Source of the DNA: Chloroflexota bacterium
GTDB lineage: Bacteria; Chloroflexota; Limnocylindria; Limnocylindrales; CSP1-4
Length of the DNA: 5,103 bases
Reading direction: 5' to 3'
NCBI GenBank assembly: GCA_013696945.1
Contig: JACCXQ010000217.1
Location: 1 to 5,103, forward strand
The notes below the pieces were generated by a model. It had not been told where the DNA came from, made no database searches, and saw only the letters and a program-made list of their open reading frames with translations. This document shows, in pieces, positions 1 to 5,087 of the stretch. The position numbers and the translations under genes were made by a program. Position 1 is the first letter of the stretch; every line of letters starts with the position of its first letter.

Positions 1-427
1 GGGAGGCTCGGGATCACGTGTGTCAGATAGAGGCGGTCGAACAGATACTCGATGAGCACCAGCCCGTCGACGCTCCACTCGTCGTCGCTGACCGACGACG
101 CGATCGTCAGCGGCCGCTCGTCGAGCGAGGCGACGGCGCTGTAGAACGTGTCACCGAGGTGGGGATGCGCCGCGTCGCAGGCAGAGTCGGTCGCGCACGC
201 ATCGAAGAAGGCCTCGAACGCCCGGTCGGCGTTCTGCGCGCCGTCCGCGTACAGGTCGACCTGGGGCGGGTACACGGCATCGAGGACGACCGCCCTGATG
301 CCGGCCGGGTGATCGCGCATCGCGGCGCGGTCAGCGCCAGCCGGGTCCCGTACGACACGCCGTAGAGGTCCCATGCCTCGATCCCGAGCGCCGCGCGCAG
401 GTCGGCCAGGTCGGCTGCGCTTTCTGC
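1..427 (-). pseudogene. alpha/beta hydrolase (TAP-like/proline-iminopeptidase type) fragment: 5'-truncated, frameshifted, runs off left edge
   Basis: Read on the minus strand, 427 down to 326 encodes an ESAADLADLRAALG-type segment and then the nucleophile elbow GVSYGTRLAL. Its Ser (353-355) sits in a GxSxG motif, as in serine hydrolases of the tripeptidyl-aminopeptidase/proline-iminopeptidase group. After LALT the frame breaks. Homology resumes two bases out of phase at 320 with MRDHPAGIRAVVLDAVYPP, then a lid region with paired cysteines (ACATDSACDAAHP), and stays open without a stop to base 1. The shift equals a 5-bp duplication at 321-330. Hydrolase-like sequence ends at about 424-427, where sigma-factor sequence begins on the other strand. 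The signal peptide and N-terminal strands of the family are therefore missing. The catalytic Asp and His would lie beyond the left edge. Intact members are exported peptidases or esterases; this copy should be inactive. Family assignment is by recognition of motifs, without alignment. Confidence 0.82.
321..330. repeat. 5-bp tandem duplication (cgcgg x2) causing the hydrolase frameshift
   Basis: The plus strand reads cgcgg-cgcgg directly before cat (318-320). On the minus strand this is a-ccgcg-ccgcg-atg. Removing one copy gives acc gcg atg, which joins TRLALTA to MRDHP in a single frame, the pattern expected in this hydrolase family. The duplication therefore accounts for the whole frame change. 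It could be a real replication-slippage mutation or an assembly/base-call error. Confidence 0.8.
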
Positions 428-736
428 GCCCTGTACGAACGGCTCGAGCGGCTCTACCCGAGCCCCGTGGTCGCGCTCAACCACGCCGTGGCCGTCGCGA
501 TGCGCGATGGCCCCGAGGCCGGCCTGGAGCGGATCGACGCCATCGAGCGGTCAGGGACCCTGCCGGGGTATCACCTGGTGTACGCCGCTCGCGCCGACAT
601 GTTGCGACGGCTCGGGCGGCGCGAGGCCGCGGGGGATGCCTACCGACAGGCGCTCGGCCGCGCCACGAACCCGGTCGAGCGCCGATTCCTCGAACGGCGG
701 ATCCGGGAGATGAGCGGTCTCGTCAGCGCGTCGTGA
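425..736 (+). pseudogene. ECF42-type RNA polymerase sigma factor, C-terminal fragment only
   Basis: The reading frame from about 425 encodes CALYERLERLYPSPVVALN, then AVAVAMRDGPEAGL, GYHLVYAARADMLRRLGR and a terminal ERRFLERRIREM before the stop at 734-736. This is the characteristic TPR-like C-terminal extension of ECF42 (DUF6596-containing) sigma factors. Those proteins are about 400 residues long and start with sigma-70 regions 2 and 4. Both sigma regions and DUF6596 are absent here; only the last ~100 residues remain. No normal start exists. The first in-frame start-like codon is GTG at 467, inside the conserved PSPVVALN motif, so translation from it would still give only a partial domain. 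The C-terminus looks native. The fragment abuts the hydrolase remnant on its 5' side and overlaps the DUF2277 gene tail-to-tail by 14 bp. Confidence 0.82.
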
Positions 737-923
737 GCCCGTCGAGGAGCCGGCGTGACGCCGTGGCCACCTCATCCACGGCGGCATCGAACACGGCCGT
801 GTTCCGCTGCGCCGGGACGCGATAGCCGCTGACCTTCCGCACGAACTGGAGCGCCGCCGCGCGGATCTCCTTGTCCGTGGCCTGACCGCTCGGGTCCCGG
901 AGCGTCTTGATGCTGCGACACAT
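723..923 (-). CDS. DUF2277 domain-containing small protein
   Basis: A 66-residue protein beginning MCRSIKTLRD, followed by EIRAAALQFVRKVSGYRVPA, NTAVFDAAVDEVA and a terminal LLDGLTTR. The MCR-x-IKTL start, the LQFVRK-SG core and the AVDEVA helix are hallmarks of the DUF2277 family, whose members are small, all-helical and of unknown function. I recall many members being longer, with a charged Arg/Ala-rich tail after the LL-D-L segment, so this one is short at its C-terminus. ATG is at 921-923 and the stop at 723-725. There is no Shine-Dalgarno; TACCAT lies 6 nt upstream of the ATG, as expected for a leaderless transcript. An in-frame extension upstream exists but covers the promoter-like region and lacks family similarity. 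The 3' end overlaps the end of the sigma-factor fragment. It is divergent from the CHRD gene. It looks intact and cytoplasmic. Confidence 0.85.
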   Translation of the reverse strand: MCRSIKTLRDPSGQATDKEIRAAALQFVRKVSGYRVPAQRNTAVFDAAVDEVATASRRLLDGLTTR

Positions 924-929
924 GCGCGA

Positions 930-935
930 ATGGTA
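930..935 (-). promoter_or_regulatory. Putative -10 element (TACCAT) for leaderless DUF2277 transcript
   Basis: On the minus strand TACCAT ends 6 nt before the ATG at 923, placing it at -12 to -7 if transcription starts on the A of the start codon. It fits the TANNNT pattern of leaderless promoters. No purine-rich ribosome-binding site is present, and no clear -35 box is seen about 17 nt further upstream. The same octamer TACCATTC precedes the LCP gene start at 4023. Confidence 0.4.
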
Positions 936-1007
936 AGGCCGGGACGCGAAACCGGCGGGACCCATCCCAGCGAAACGCCTTGTAGGTCCGCGTGGCGGGC
1001 CCCCACC

Positions 1008-1012
1008 GGAGG
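1008..1012 (+). promoter_or_regulatory. Shine-Dalgarno GGAGG of the CHRD gene
   Basis: GGAGG lies 6 nt upstream of ATG 1019-1021. This selects that ATG over the in-frame GTG at 992, which has no such site and would place nine unlikely residues before the signal peptide. Confidence 0.8.
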
Positions 1013-1018
1013 ATCGAG

Positions 1019-1609
1019 ATGAAACGCTCAGCCATGGCTCTCGTTGGAGTAGCCCTCGTGGCCCTGGTCGCATTGCCCGCGGTCGTGCTCGCGGCCGACG
1101 AGACGCTTTCCACCCGACTGACGCCGGGTGCGGAGGTCCCGCCGCCCGAGACACCGGGCGATGGGTCGGGACGCGCTCGGGTCGTCATCGGTGAGGACGG
1201 CACCCTCGAGTACGAGGTGACCTACGAGGGGCTGACGGGCGAACCGGTCGCCTCCCACATCCACTTCGGAGCGGCGGACGTTGCCGGTCCGGTCATGATC
1301 CCGTTGATGCACGGTCCCAGCCCGTTCAGCGGGACCTTCACCGAAGCGGACTTCGCGCCGGCAACTGACGGGCCCCAGACGTATGCCGAAGCGCTCGACG
1401 CGATCCGCGACGGCAATGCCTATGTCAACGTCCACACCGAGGCCAACCCGCCGGGTGAGATCCGTGGCCAGCTGCGGGCGGTCGAGCCGCCCGACACGGC
1501 CACCGGCGCAGCGACGTCGGGCACAGACACGATGACGATCATCGTGCTGGCCATCGGCGCCCTCGCGTTCCTGCTCGCCTTCCGGCGCTTCGCCCCGGCC
1601 CGCCGGTAG
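1019..1609 (+). CDS. CHRD-domain exported protein with C-terminal membrane anchor
   Basis: A 196-residue protein. Residues 1-25 form a signal peptide: MKR, then a long Ala/Val/Leu core ending VVLA before ADE. Residues about 28-154 are a CHRD domain: LTPGAEVPPPET at the start, HIHFG at 80-84 and NAYVNVHTEANPPGEIRGQL near the end, the usual order of conserved CHRD motifs. A Thr/Ser/Ala/Gly linker (157-171) leads to one hydrophobic helix (about 172-188) and a basic tail (RRFAPARR). The protein should be held on the outer face of the membrane with a short cytoplasmic end. CHRD was named from chordin. Its bacterial role is unsettled; copper or other ligand binding through the His motif has been suggested but is not shown here. 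It converges on the cupredoxin gene across a strong hairpin and is divergent from DUF2277. No enzymatic function can be assigned. Confidence 0.9.
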   Translation: MKRSAMALVGVALVALVALPAVVLAADETLSTRLTPGAEVPPPETPGDGSGRARVVIGEDGTLEYEVTYEGLTGEPVASHIHFGAADVAGPVMIPLMHGPSPFSGTFTEADFAPATDGPQTYAEALDAIRDGNAYVNVHTEANPPGEIRGQLRAVEPPDTATGAATSGTDTMTIIVLAIGALAFLLAFRRFAPARR

Positions 1610-1624
1610 GGCCACCGATCCGAT

Positions 1625-1654
1625 GTCACGGGCGGCTCCTCAGCCGCCCGTGAC
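1625..1654. terminator. Convergent bidirectional hairpin terminator (13-bp perfect stem)
   Basis: The arm gtcacgggcggct (1625-1637) pairs perfectly with agccgcccgtgac (1642-1654) around a 4-nt loop, cctc. It lies between the convergent ends of the CHRD gene (stop ends at 1609) and the cupredoxin gene, whose stop codon (1640-1642) is partly in the loop. Neither side has a T-run, so it would be a GC-rich, tail-less hairpin. Such hairpins are common in GC-rich genomes. It can serve transcripts from both directions. Confidence 0.8.
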
Positions 1655-2062
1655 CACCAGCGTCCCGACCATGCCATACACCCTGTGCCCGGGCAGGTGG
1701 CAGATGTACGCGTAGGTCCCTGGCTCGGGGAACCTCACGGTGGTGGTGACCACCCCGAGGGCCGGGATGCTCTGCTCCGTGGGACGGTCGCCGTGAGCCG
1801 GCTCGTCGCCGGTCTCGTGGCGCGCATGGAGCGCGTCATCCCCGACGATCCATTCGTGGTCGATGAAATCGTCGTTGCGGAGCGTGAAGTGGACGGTCTG
1901 TCCGGCGCGGACCGTCAGCGTCGACGGCTCGAACCGCGAGTACCGCATGGCGATCTCGATACTCCGCTCACCGGCGCCCGTGCAGCCGGCCGCCACGGGA
2001 GCCAGCGCCAGCGACGCGATGGCCAACCAGCTCCACGGGGCAGGCGGTCGATGCCGTCCCAT
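1640..2062 (-). CDS. Lipoprotein cupredoxin with complete type-1 copper site
   Basis: A 140-residue protein. Residues 1-27 form a lipoprotein signal: a basic start, a hydrophobic core, then VAAGC with Cys27 as the expected lipidated residue. The mature part has the cupredoxin beta-sandwich pattern: FEPSTLTVRAGQTVHFTLRN at 44-63, then DHEWIVG with ligand His69, and at the end YICHLPGHRVYGM. The four type-1 copper ligands are His69, Cys121, His126 and Met131. The C-x4-H-x4-M spacing is the same as in rusticyanin. Residues 79-93 are a polar insert with three more His (79, 82, 90). The likely role is a membrane-tethered one-electron carrier or copper-binding protein outside the cytoplasm; its redox partner is unknown. 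It starts 15 bp after the DUF2330 stop and lacks a clear ribosome-binding site, which suggests translational coupling in an operon. The stop lies inside the terminator hairpin. Confidence 0.92.
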   Translation of the reverse strand: MGRHRPPAPWSWLAIASLALAPVAAGCTGAGERSIEIAMRYSRFEPSTLTVRAGQTVHFTLRNDDFIDHEWIVGDDALHARHETGDEPAHGDRPTEQSIPALGVVTTTVRFPEPGTYAYICHLPGHRVYGMVGTLVVTGG

Positions 2063-2077
2063 CGACGCGACGCGGGC

Positions 2078-3124
2078 TCAGCGCCCGCGAAGCGCCGCGC
2101 CGGGGAACGGCAGGAGCACGAGCCCTGCGCCGAACGCGAGGAGCAGCATGCCGACGCTGAGGAGTGCCGGCAGCGTGGGGTCGGACGGCGCAGCGGTCGA
2201 GCTCTCGAGCCCGGCAGCCCGCCGCGAGGGCGTGCCCTGGCCGCTGGCGTCCACGGCCAGATCGTAGCGAAGCGATGCCGCATCCGCATCGATCCGGACC
2301 TTGGTCAGCCACCCCGACTCTGGGATCCACTCCATGCCCTTGTCGGCGCGGAGGTCATCGAGCAGCAGGTCCGTGGCCGCCGCGCTGTGATCCAGGAAGA
2401 GGCCCTGCCCGATGGGGTTCGGGAGCATGGCGGGTGCGCGGTCCGTGAGCAGGTAGACGTCGGCTTCGACGCGCTCGGCGGCGCCTTTGCCCAATCCCAG
2501 GATGCGCAGCGGGACCCACGGGTTGGTGGTCGGGATGGACACGTGGATCGGCGTGCCATCGCCGATGGCCTGGCCACGCTCGGCAGCCTTGTCGGCGTCG
2601 AAGCTGGCGGCAAGGAAGATGGGGCTGCGGCTTGCGTAGAAGTCGAGGACCTCGGGCGCATCCGGCGGGAGGCGGAAGCCCTGCTCTTTGGCCCACGCGC
2701 CGACCTCGTCGCCACCGCCCTTCAGAACGGTGATGTCGAGGGCGTCGATGGTCACCTCGAGGAGGATCTCGACGCCGGCTGCGGGGGCCGCAGCGAACGC
2801 AAGGAAGTCGCCGTCGCGCAGGCGCTGCGGCTCGGTCTCGCGGATGAGGCGCTGGAGCGTCCAGTCCCCGCCGCGCTCGACGTTGCTCGGGATCCCCGGC
2901 AGCGGAGTGATGGACCCGAAGGCGCCTCCGCCTCCGGCGAACTCGAAGGAGGTCACGTAGTGCTCCACGCCGGCGTGGTAGCCGGCGAAGGTCGTCGTCC
3001 GCAGCAGGTTCACCGCACCGTTCGGGCCGATGAGCCCGCCGCAGGCGAACGTGGGGGCGGCGGTGAGCAGGACCCCGCCGATGGCGGCCGCGATGACGGC
3101 CGGGAAACGTCGCATCCGTCGCAT
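2078..3124 (-). CDS. DUF2330 family exported protein with C-terminal membrane helix
   Basis: A 348-residue protein from the ATG at 3124. Residues 1-27 are a signal peptide (MRRMRRF start, Ala/Val/Leu core, APTFA), followed directly by CGG. Conserved DUF2330 features follow: ACGGLIGPNGAVNLLR, then a segment ending YHAGVEHYVTSFEF, PLPGIPSNVERGGDWTLQRL, and later IPTTNPWVPLRILGLGK and an EADVYLLTD strand. A Ser/Thr/Ala/Pro linker (about 293-317) precedes one C-terminal helix (about 318-342) and a short basic end. It should be a surface protein anchored at its C-terminus. Function is unknown for the family. An upstream in-frame ATG at 3139 would add five residues. I prefer 3124 because GGAG lies 9 nt before it, while 3139 has no site. 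It is probably co-transcribed with the cupredoxin 15 bp downstream. The 110-bp gap to the upstream gene makes membership of that gene in the operon uncertain. Confidence 0.88.
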   Translation of the reverse strand: MRRMRRFPAVIAAAIGGVLLTAAPTFACGGLIGPNGAVNLLRTTTFAGYHAGVEHYVTSFEFAGGGGAFGSITPLPGIPSNVERGGDWTLQRLIRETEPQRLRDGDFLAFAAAPAAGVEILLEVTIDALDITVLKGGGDEVGAWAKEQGFRLPPDAPEVLDFYASRSPIFLAASFDADKAAERGQAIGDGTPIHVSIPTTNPWVPLRILGLGKGAAERVEADVYLLTDRAPAMLPNPIGQGLFLDHSAAATDLLLDDLRADKGMEWIPESGWLTKVRIDADAASLRYDLAVDASGQGTPSRRAAGLESSTAAPSDPTLPALLSVGMLLLAFGAGLVLLPFPGAALRGR

Positions 3125-3133
3125 GGTGGGAGA

Positions 3134-3137
3134 CTCC
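3134..3137 (-). promoter_or_regulatory. Shine-Dalgarno GGAG that favours the 3124 start of the DUF2330 gene
   Basis: On the minus strand GGAG is followed by 9 nt and then ATG at 3124. It overlaps the alternative in-frame ATG at 3139, which has no purine-rich site of its own. The site is short and its spacing is at the long end, so the choice of start is only probable. Confidence 0.45.
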
Positions 3138-3183
3138 ATGAGGATCGACCCACGGCTGGGGTCGGTGTCGTCCGCCTAGACGC

Positions 3184-3232
3184 TCAGGGTCGCCCGCGGT
3201 TCCCTCGGGGCCGTCGACTACCTGGACCCTGA
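3184..3232. repeat. 8-bp inverted repeat downstream of the two-TM gene
   Basis: tcagggtc (3184-3191) and gaccctga (3225-3232) are perfect inverted copies separated by 33 nt, starting just past the stop of the 3235-3915 gene. The loop contains short GC-rich self-complementary pieces. It might act as a weak terminator or processing stem between the two-TM gene and the DUF2330 gene. The long loop and the absence of a T-run make this uncertain. Confidence 0.3.
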
Positions 3233-3234
3233 CC

Positions 3235-3915
3235 TCAGTCGAACGCGTCGAGATCGCTCCTGGTGAGCCGCCGCCCCATGCGGATCGCGAAGAGAGCCGG
3301 CAGCGCCAGCCACAGCAACAGGGCGATGAGGACGACGACAGCGAGCTGGACCGCCCATGCGCCGTCGAGGTCGATCTGGTCGAGCGTTCTCCGGATGCCG
3401 CGAAGCTCCAAGCCGACCTCCTCGAGGCGATCGCCGAGTGCGATCACGTCGGTCACGTTGGACCCAAGGGCGCCACTGGCGCGGTCGAGCGAGGTCGCGA
3501 GCTGGTCCGCCTGGTCGGCGACGGTCGCGAAGCTGGCCCCCAGGCCGGAGAAGGGTCGCTGGCCGAAGATCTCGACGTCACCGAGTGCCACGATCGAGCG
3601 CGAGGACTCCGCGAGCAGCCTGGCCAGTCCGGCGCCCTCGCCGACGGCGCCCTCGGAGGCCGTGAGCGTGGTGCCGAGGCGCGTCGCTGAGTCGCTGGTG
3701 GTCTCGAGCGCGTCGGTGACGGACCCGAGCAGGCGGACGATCGTGTCGCGTTGCGTGTCGATCCGTGTCGCGAGGTCGCCGACGCGAACGGCTGCGTACC
3801 CGAGCCCGCCCGCGACGACGATCAGGATGAGCAGGCCCGAGACGCCGTAGCCGATCAGAAGTCGCCCGTACCGGCGTCGTCGTCCAGCGTCCCCTGCCAG
3901 CCAGGCATCGAGCAT
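3235..3915 (-). CDS. Hypothetical protein with two membrane helices and a helical extracytoplasmic loop
   Basis: A 226-residue protein that I do not recognise as a named family. A short N-terminal cytoplasmic segment with an Arg cluster (GRRRRYGR, 11-18) precedes membrane helix 1 (about 19-42). Residues 43-185 are rich in Ala, Ser, Thr, Leu and acidic residues, with heptad-like spacing (for example VRVGDLATRIDTQRD and ATVADQADQLATSLDRASG). This suggests a helical bundle or coiled coil. A small break at 111-126 contains EIFGQRPFSGLG. Helix 2 (about 186-210) ends with IRMGRRLTRSDLDAFD. The positive-inside rule puts both termini in the cytoplasm and the loop outside. The layout resembles the sensory part of chemoreceptors, but there is no HAMP, kinase or signalling domain. 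GGGGAGG (3924-3930) lies 8 nt before the ATG, a strong ribosome-binding site. It is divergent from the LCP gene, with 107 bp between the starts. Confidence 0.85.
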   Translation of the reverse strand: MLDAWLAGDAGRRRRYGRLLIGYGVSGLLILIVVAGGLGYAAVRVGDLATRIDTQRDTIVRLLGSVTDALETTSDSATRLGTTLTASEGAVGEGAGLARLLAESSRSIVALGDVEIFGQRPFSGLGASFATVADQADQLATSLDRASGALGSNVTDVIALGDRLEEVGLELRGIRRTLDQIDLDGAWAVQLAVVVLIALLLWLALPALFAIRMGRRLTRSDLDAFD

Positions 3916-4008
3916 CCGAGCATCCTCCCCGCTGGCCTGTTAGCGCCGGTCCCATCGGCGGCGGGGCGATGCTAGCACCGCTCGGAGACGCCCCCGACGG
4001 TTCTTCCC

Positions 4009-4014
4009 TACCAT
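4009..4014 (+). promoter_or_regulatory. Putative -10 element (TACCAT) for the LCP gene
   Basis: TACCAT ends 8 nt before ATG 4023-4025. The upstream sequence has no Shine-Dalgarno for that ATG, which fits a leaderless or near-leaderless transcript. If it is the real -10, the longer in-frame start at 3969 lies upstream of transcription and cannot be used. TACCATTC is shared with the DUF2277 start region. Confidence 0.4.
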
Positions 4015-4022
4015 TCCCCGCC

Positions 4023-5087
4023 ATGCGTCACACCCCGATCGCGTTGCTGCTTACCGCCGTGCTCGTCGCGGCCTGTTCCTCCACCTCGACCACCCCCGTT
4101 CCAGGCTCCGCGCCGCCATCGGCCGGACCGAGCGTGGCCACCGGGGCGCCACCGAGCGGGACGCCGAGCGGGACGCCCGGCGCGCCCACGGACGTACCCG
4201 GAACGAATGAGCCACCCGCGACCGAAGCGCCGCCCACCGCCGAGCCGACCCCGGCGGGCCCTACGCTCTCGCCCGAGGCGCAGGCCCTTCTGGGCACCGA
4301 CGGCCGCTGGACGGTCCTGCTGCTGGGCACCGACGCGCGTCCCCCCCTCATCGGGCATCGGACCGACCTGATGATCGTCGCGACGGTCGATCCTATCGGC
4401 GGGAGGGTCGTGGCGGTGAGCCTGCCGCGCGACACCGCCCAGGTCCCGATCGCCGACGGCGAGACTTGGCAACCCAAGGTCAACCTGCTCTTCCAGCACT
4501 TCCTGGACCAGCAAGGGAACAAGGCGGCGGCCGCGCAGAAGCTGGTCGAGGCGTTCTCGTACACCTTCGGCGTCGAGATCGACGACTACGCCTTCATCGA
4601 CTTCACCGGGGTCATCCGGGCCATCAACGCCATCGACGGCGTGGATGTGACGCTCGACGCACGGATCGATGATCCGAACTTCGTCAATCCGGACGGGTCC
4701 ATGGGCATCCACCTGAAGGCCGGCCTCAATCATCTCAACGGGCAGAAGGCACTGGCGTTCGCGCGGACGCGCCACCAGGACACCGACTACCAGCGGTCGC
4801 GCCGCCAGCAGCAGCTCATCTCGGCAGCGATCGAGAAGGTGCGCGGTCTGGGGCTGGATGCGGTGCCCCGGCTGCTCACCGTCGCCGAGGAGGAGATCAC
4901 CACCGACATCTCGCTCGCGAGCGCACCCGCGATCATGGAGGTCCTCTCGCGCGCCGACTTGGAGGGGCGCAAGACCATCGTGCTCGGACCCACGAAATGG
5001 GCTACCTCGCCCATCCGCTACACCAACGTCCTCCGCATCGACGTCGTCCGACAGTTCTTCGCCTCCGCCTTCGCTCCCGTCGAATAG
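4023..5087 (+). CDS. LytR-CpsA-Psr (LCP) family lipoprotein
   Basis: A 354-residue protein. Residues 1-18 are a lipoprotein signal (MRHTPIALLLTAVLVAAC; lipobox VAAC, Cys18). Residues 19-85 are a Pro/Thr/Ser/Gly-rich linker. Residues about 95-270 are the LCP domain: LLLGTDARP (Asp104, Arg106), HRTD (Arg113, Asp115), SLPRDT (Arg136, Asp137), KVN (Lys152, Asn154), DDYAFIDF, INAIDGVDV, and ALAFARTRHQDTDYQRSRRQQ (Arg248, Arg250, Asp253, Asp255, Arg258). These include the Arg and Asp residues that bind the pyrophosphate of the polyprenyl-linked substrate and the metal in characterised LCP enzymes. The family transfers glycopolymers from a lipid carrier to the cell wall or another acceptor. The acceptor here is unknown. 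Most LCP proteins are anchored by an N-terminal helix; a lipid anchor plus a flexible spacer is less usual. I chose ATG 4023 because it gives an exact lipoprotein signal; an in-frame ATG at 3969 would add 18 polar residues in front of it. The gene is complete. Confidence 0.93.
   Translation: MRHTPIALLLTAVLVAACSSTSTTPVPGSAPPSAGPSVATGAPPSGTPSGTPGAPTDVPGTNEPPATEAPPTAEPTPAGPTLSPEAQALLGTDGRWTVLLLGTDARPPLIGHRTDLMIVATVDPIGGRVVAVSLPRDTAQVPIADGETWQPKVNLLFQHFLDQQGNKAAAAQKLVEAFSYTFGVEIDDYAFIDFTGVIRAINAIDGVDVTLDARIDDPNFVNPDGSMGIHLKAGLNHLNGQKALAFARTRHQDTDYQRSRRQQQLISAAIEKVRGLGLDAVPRLLTVAEEEITTDISLASAPAIMEVLSRADLEGRKTIVLGPTKWATSPIRYTNVLRIDVVRQFFASAFAPVE
4152..4175 (+). repeat. 12-bp perfect tandem duplication in the LCP linker
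   Basis: ccgagcgggacg occurs twice in a row and encodes PSGT-PSGT (residues 44-51) in the Pro/Thr-rich spacer of the LCP lipoprotein. It keeps the frame, so it only lengthens the spacer. Such repeats are prone to copy-number change by slippage. Confidence 0.8.

Noticed and set aside
18..365. Plus-strand open frame at the left edge
   Set aside because: The minus strand carries hydrolase motifs over the same region; the plus-strand translation is Arg/Val-rich with no similarity I can recognise.
467..736. A complete small gene starting at GTG 467
   Set aside because: The start lies inside the conserved ECF42 motif PSPVVALN, and recognisable family sequence continues upstream to about 425. It is a remnant, not an independent gene.
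751..763. cggcg-tga-cgccg hairpin near the end of the sigma fragment as a terminator
   Set aside because: The stem is only 5 bp and lies within the DUF2277 coding region, with no further support.
992..1018. GTG start at 992 for the CHRD protein
   Set aside because: It adds nine residues before a normal signal peptide and has no ribosome-binding site. ATG 1019 has GGAGG at 6 nt.
3147..3163. Small hairpin (gaccc / gggtc, 7-nt loop) upstream of the DUF2330 gene
   Set aside because: A 5-bp stem is expected by chance in DNA this GC-rich, and no riboswitch-like structure surrounds it.
1685..3232. A 515-codon open frame on the plus strand, antisense to the cupredoxin and DUF2330 genes
   Set aside because: It is Arg/Gly-rich with no recognisable domain, while the opposite strand encodes two clearly recognisable proteins with signal peptides. 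Long antisense frames are common in GC-rich coding DNA.
3969..4022. ATG at 3969 as the LCP start
   Set aside because: It would place 18 polar residues in front of the lipoprotein signal. ATG 4023 gives a standard signal length.
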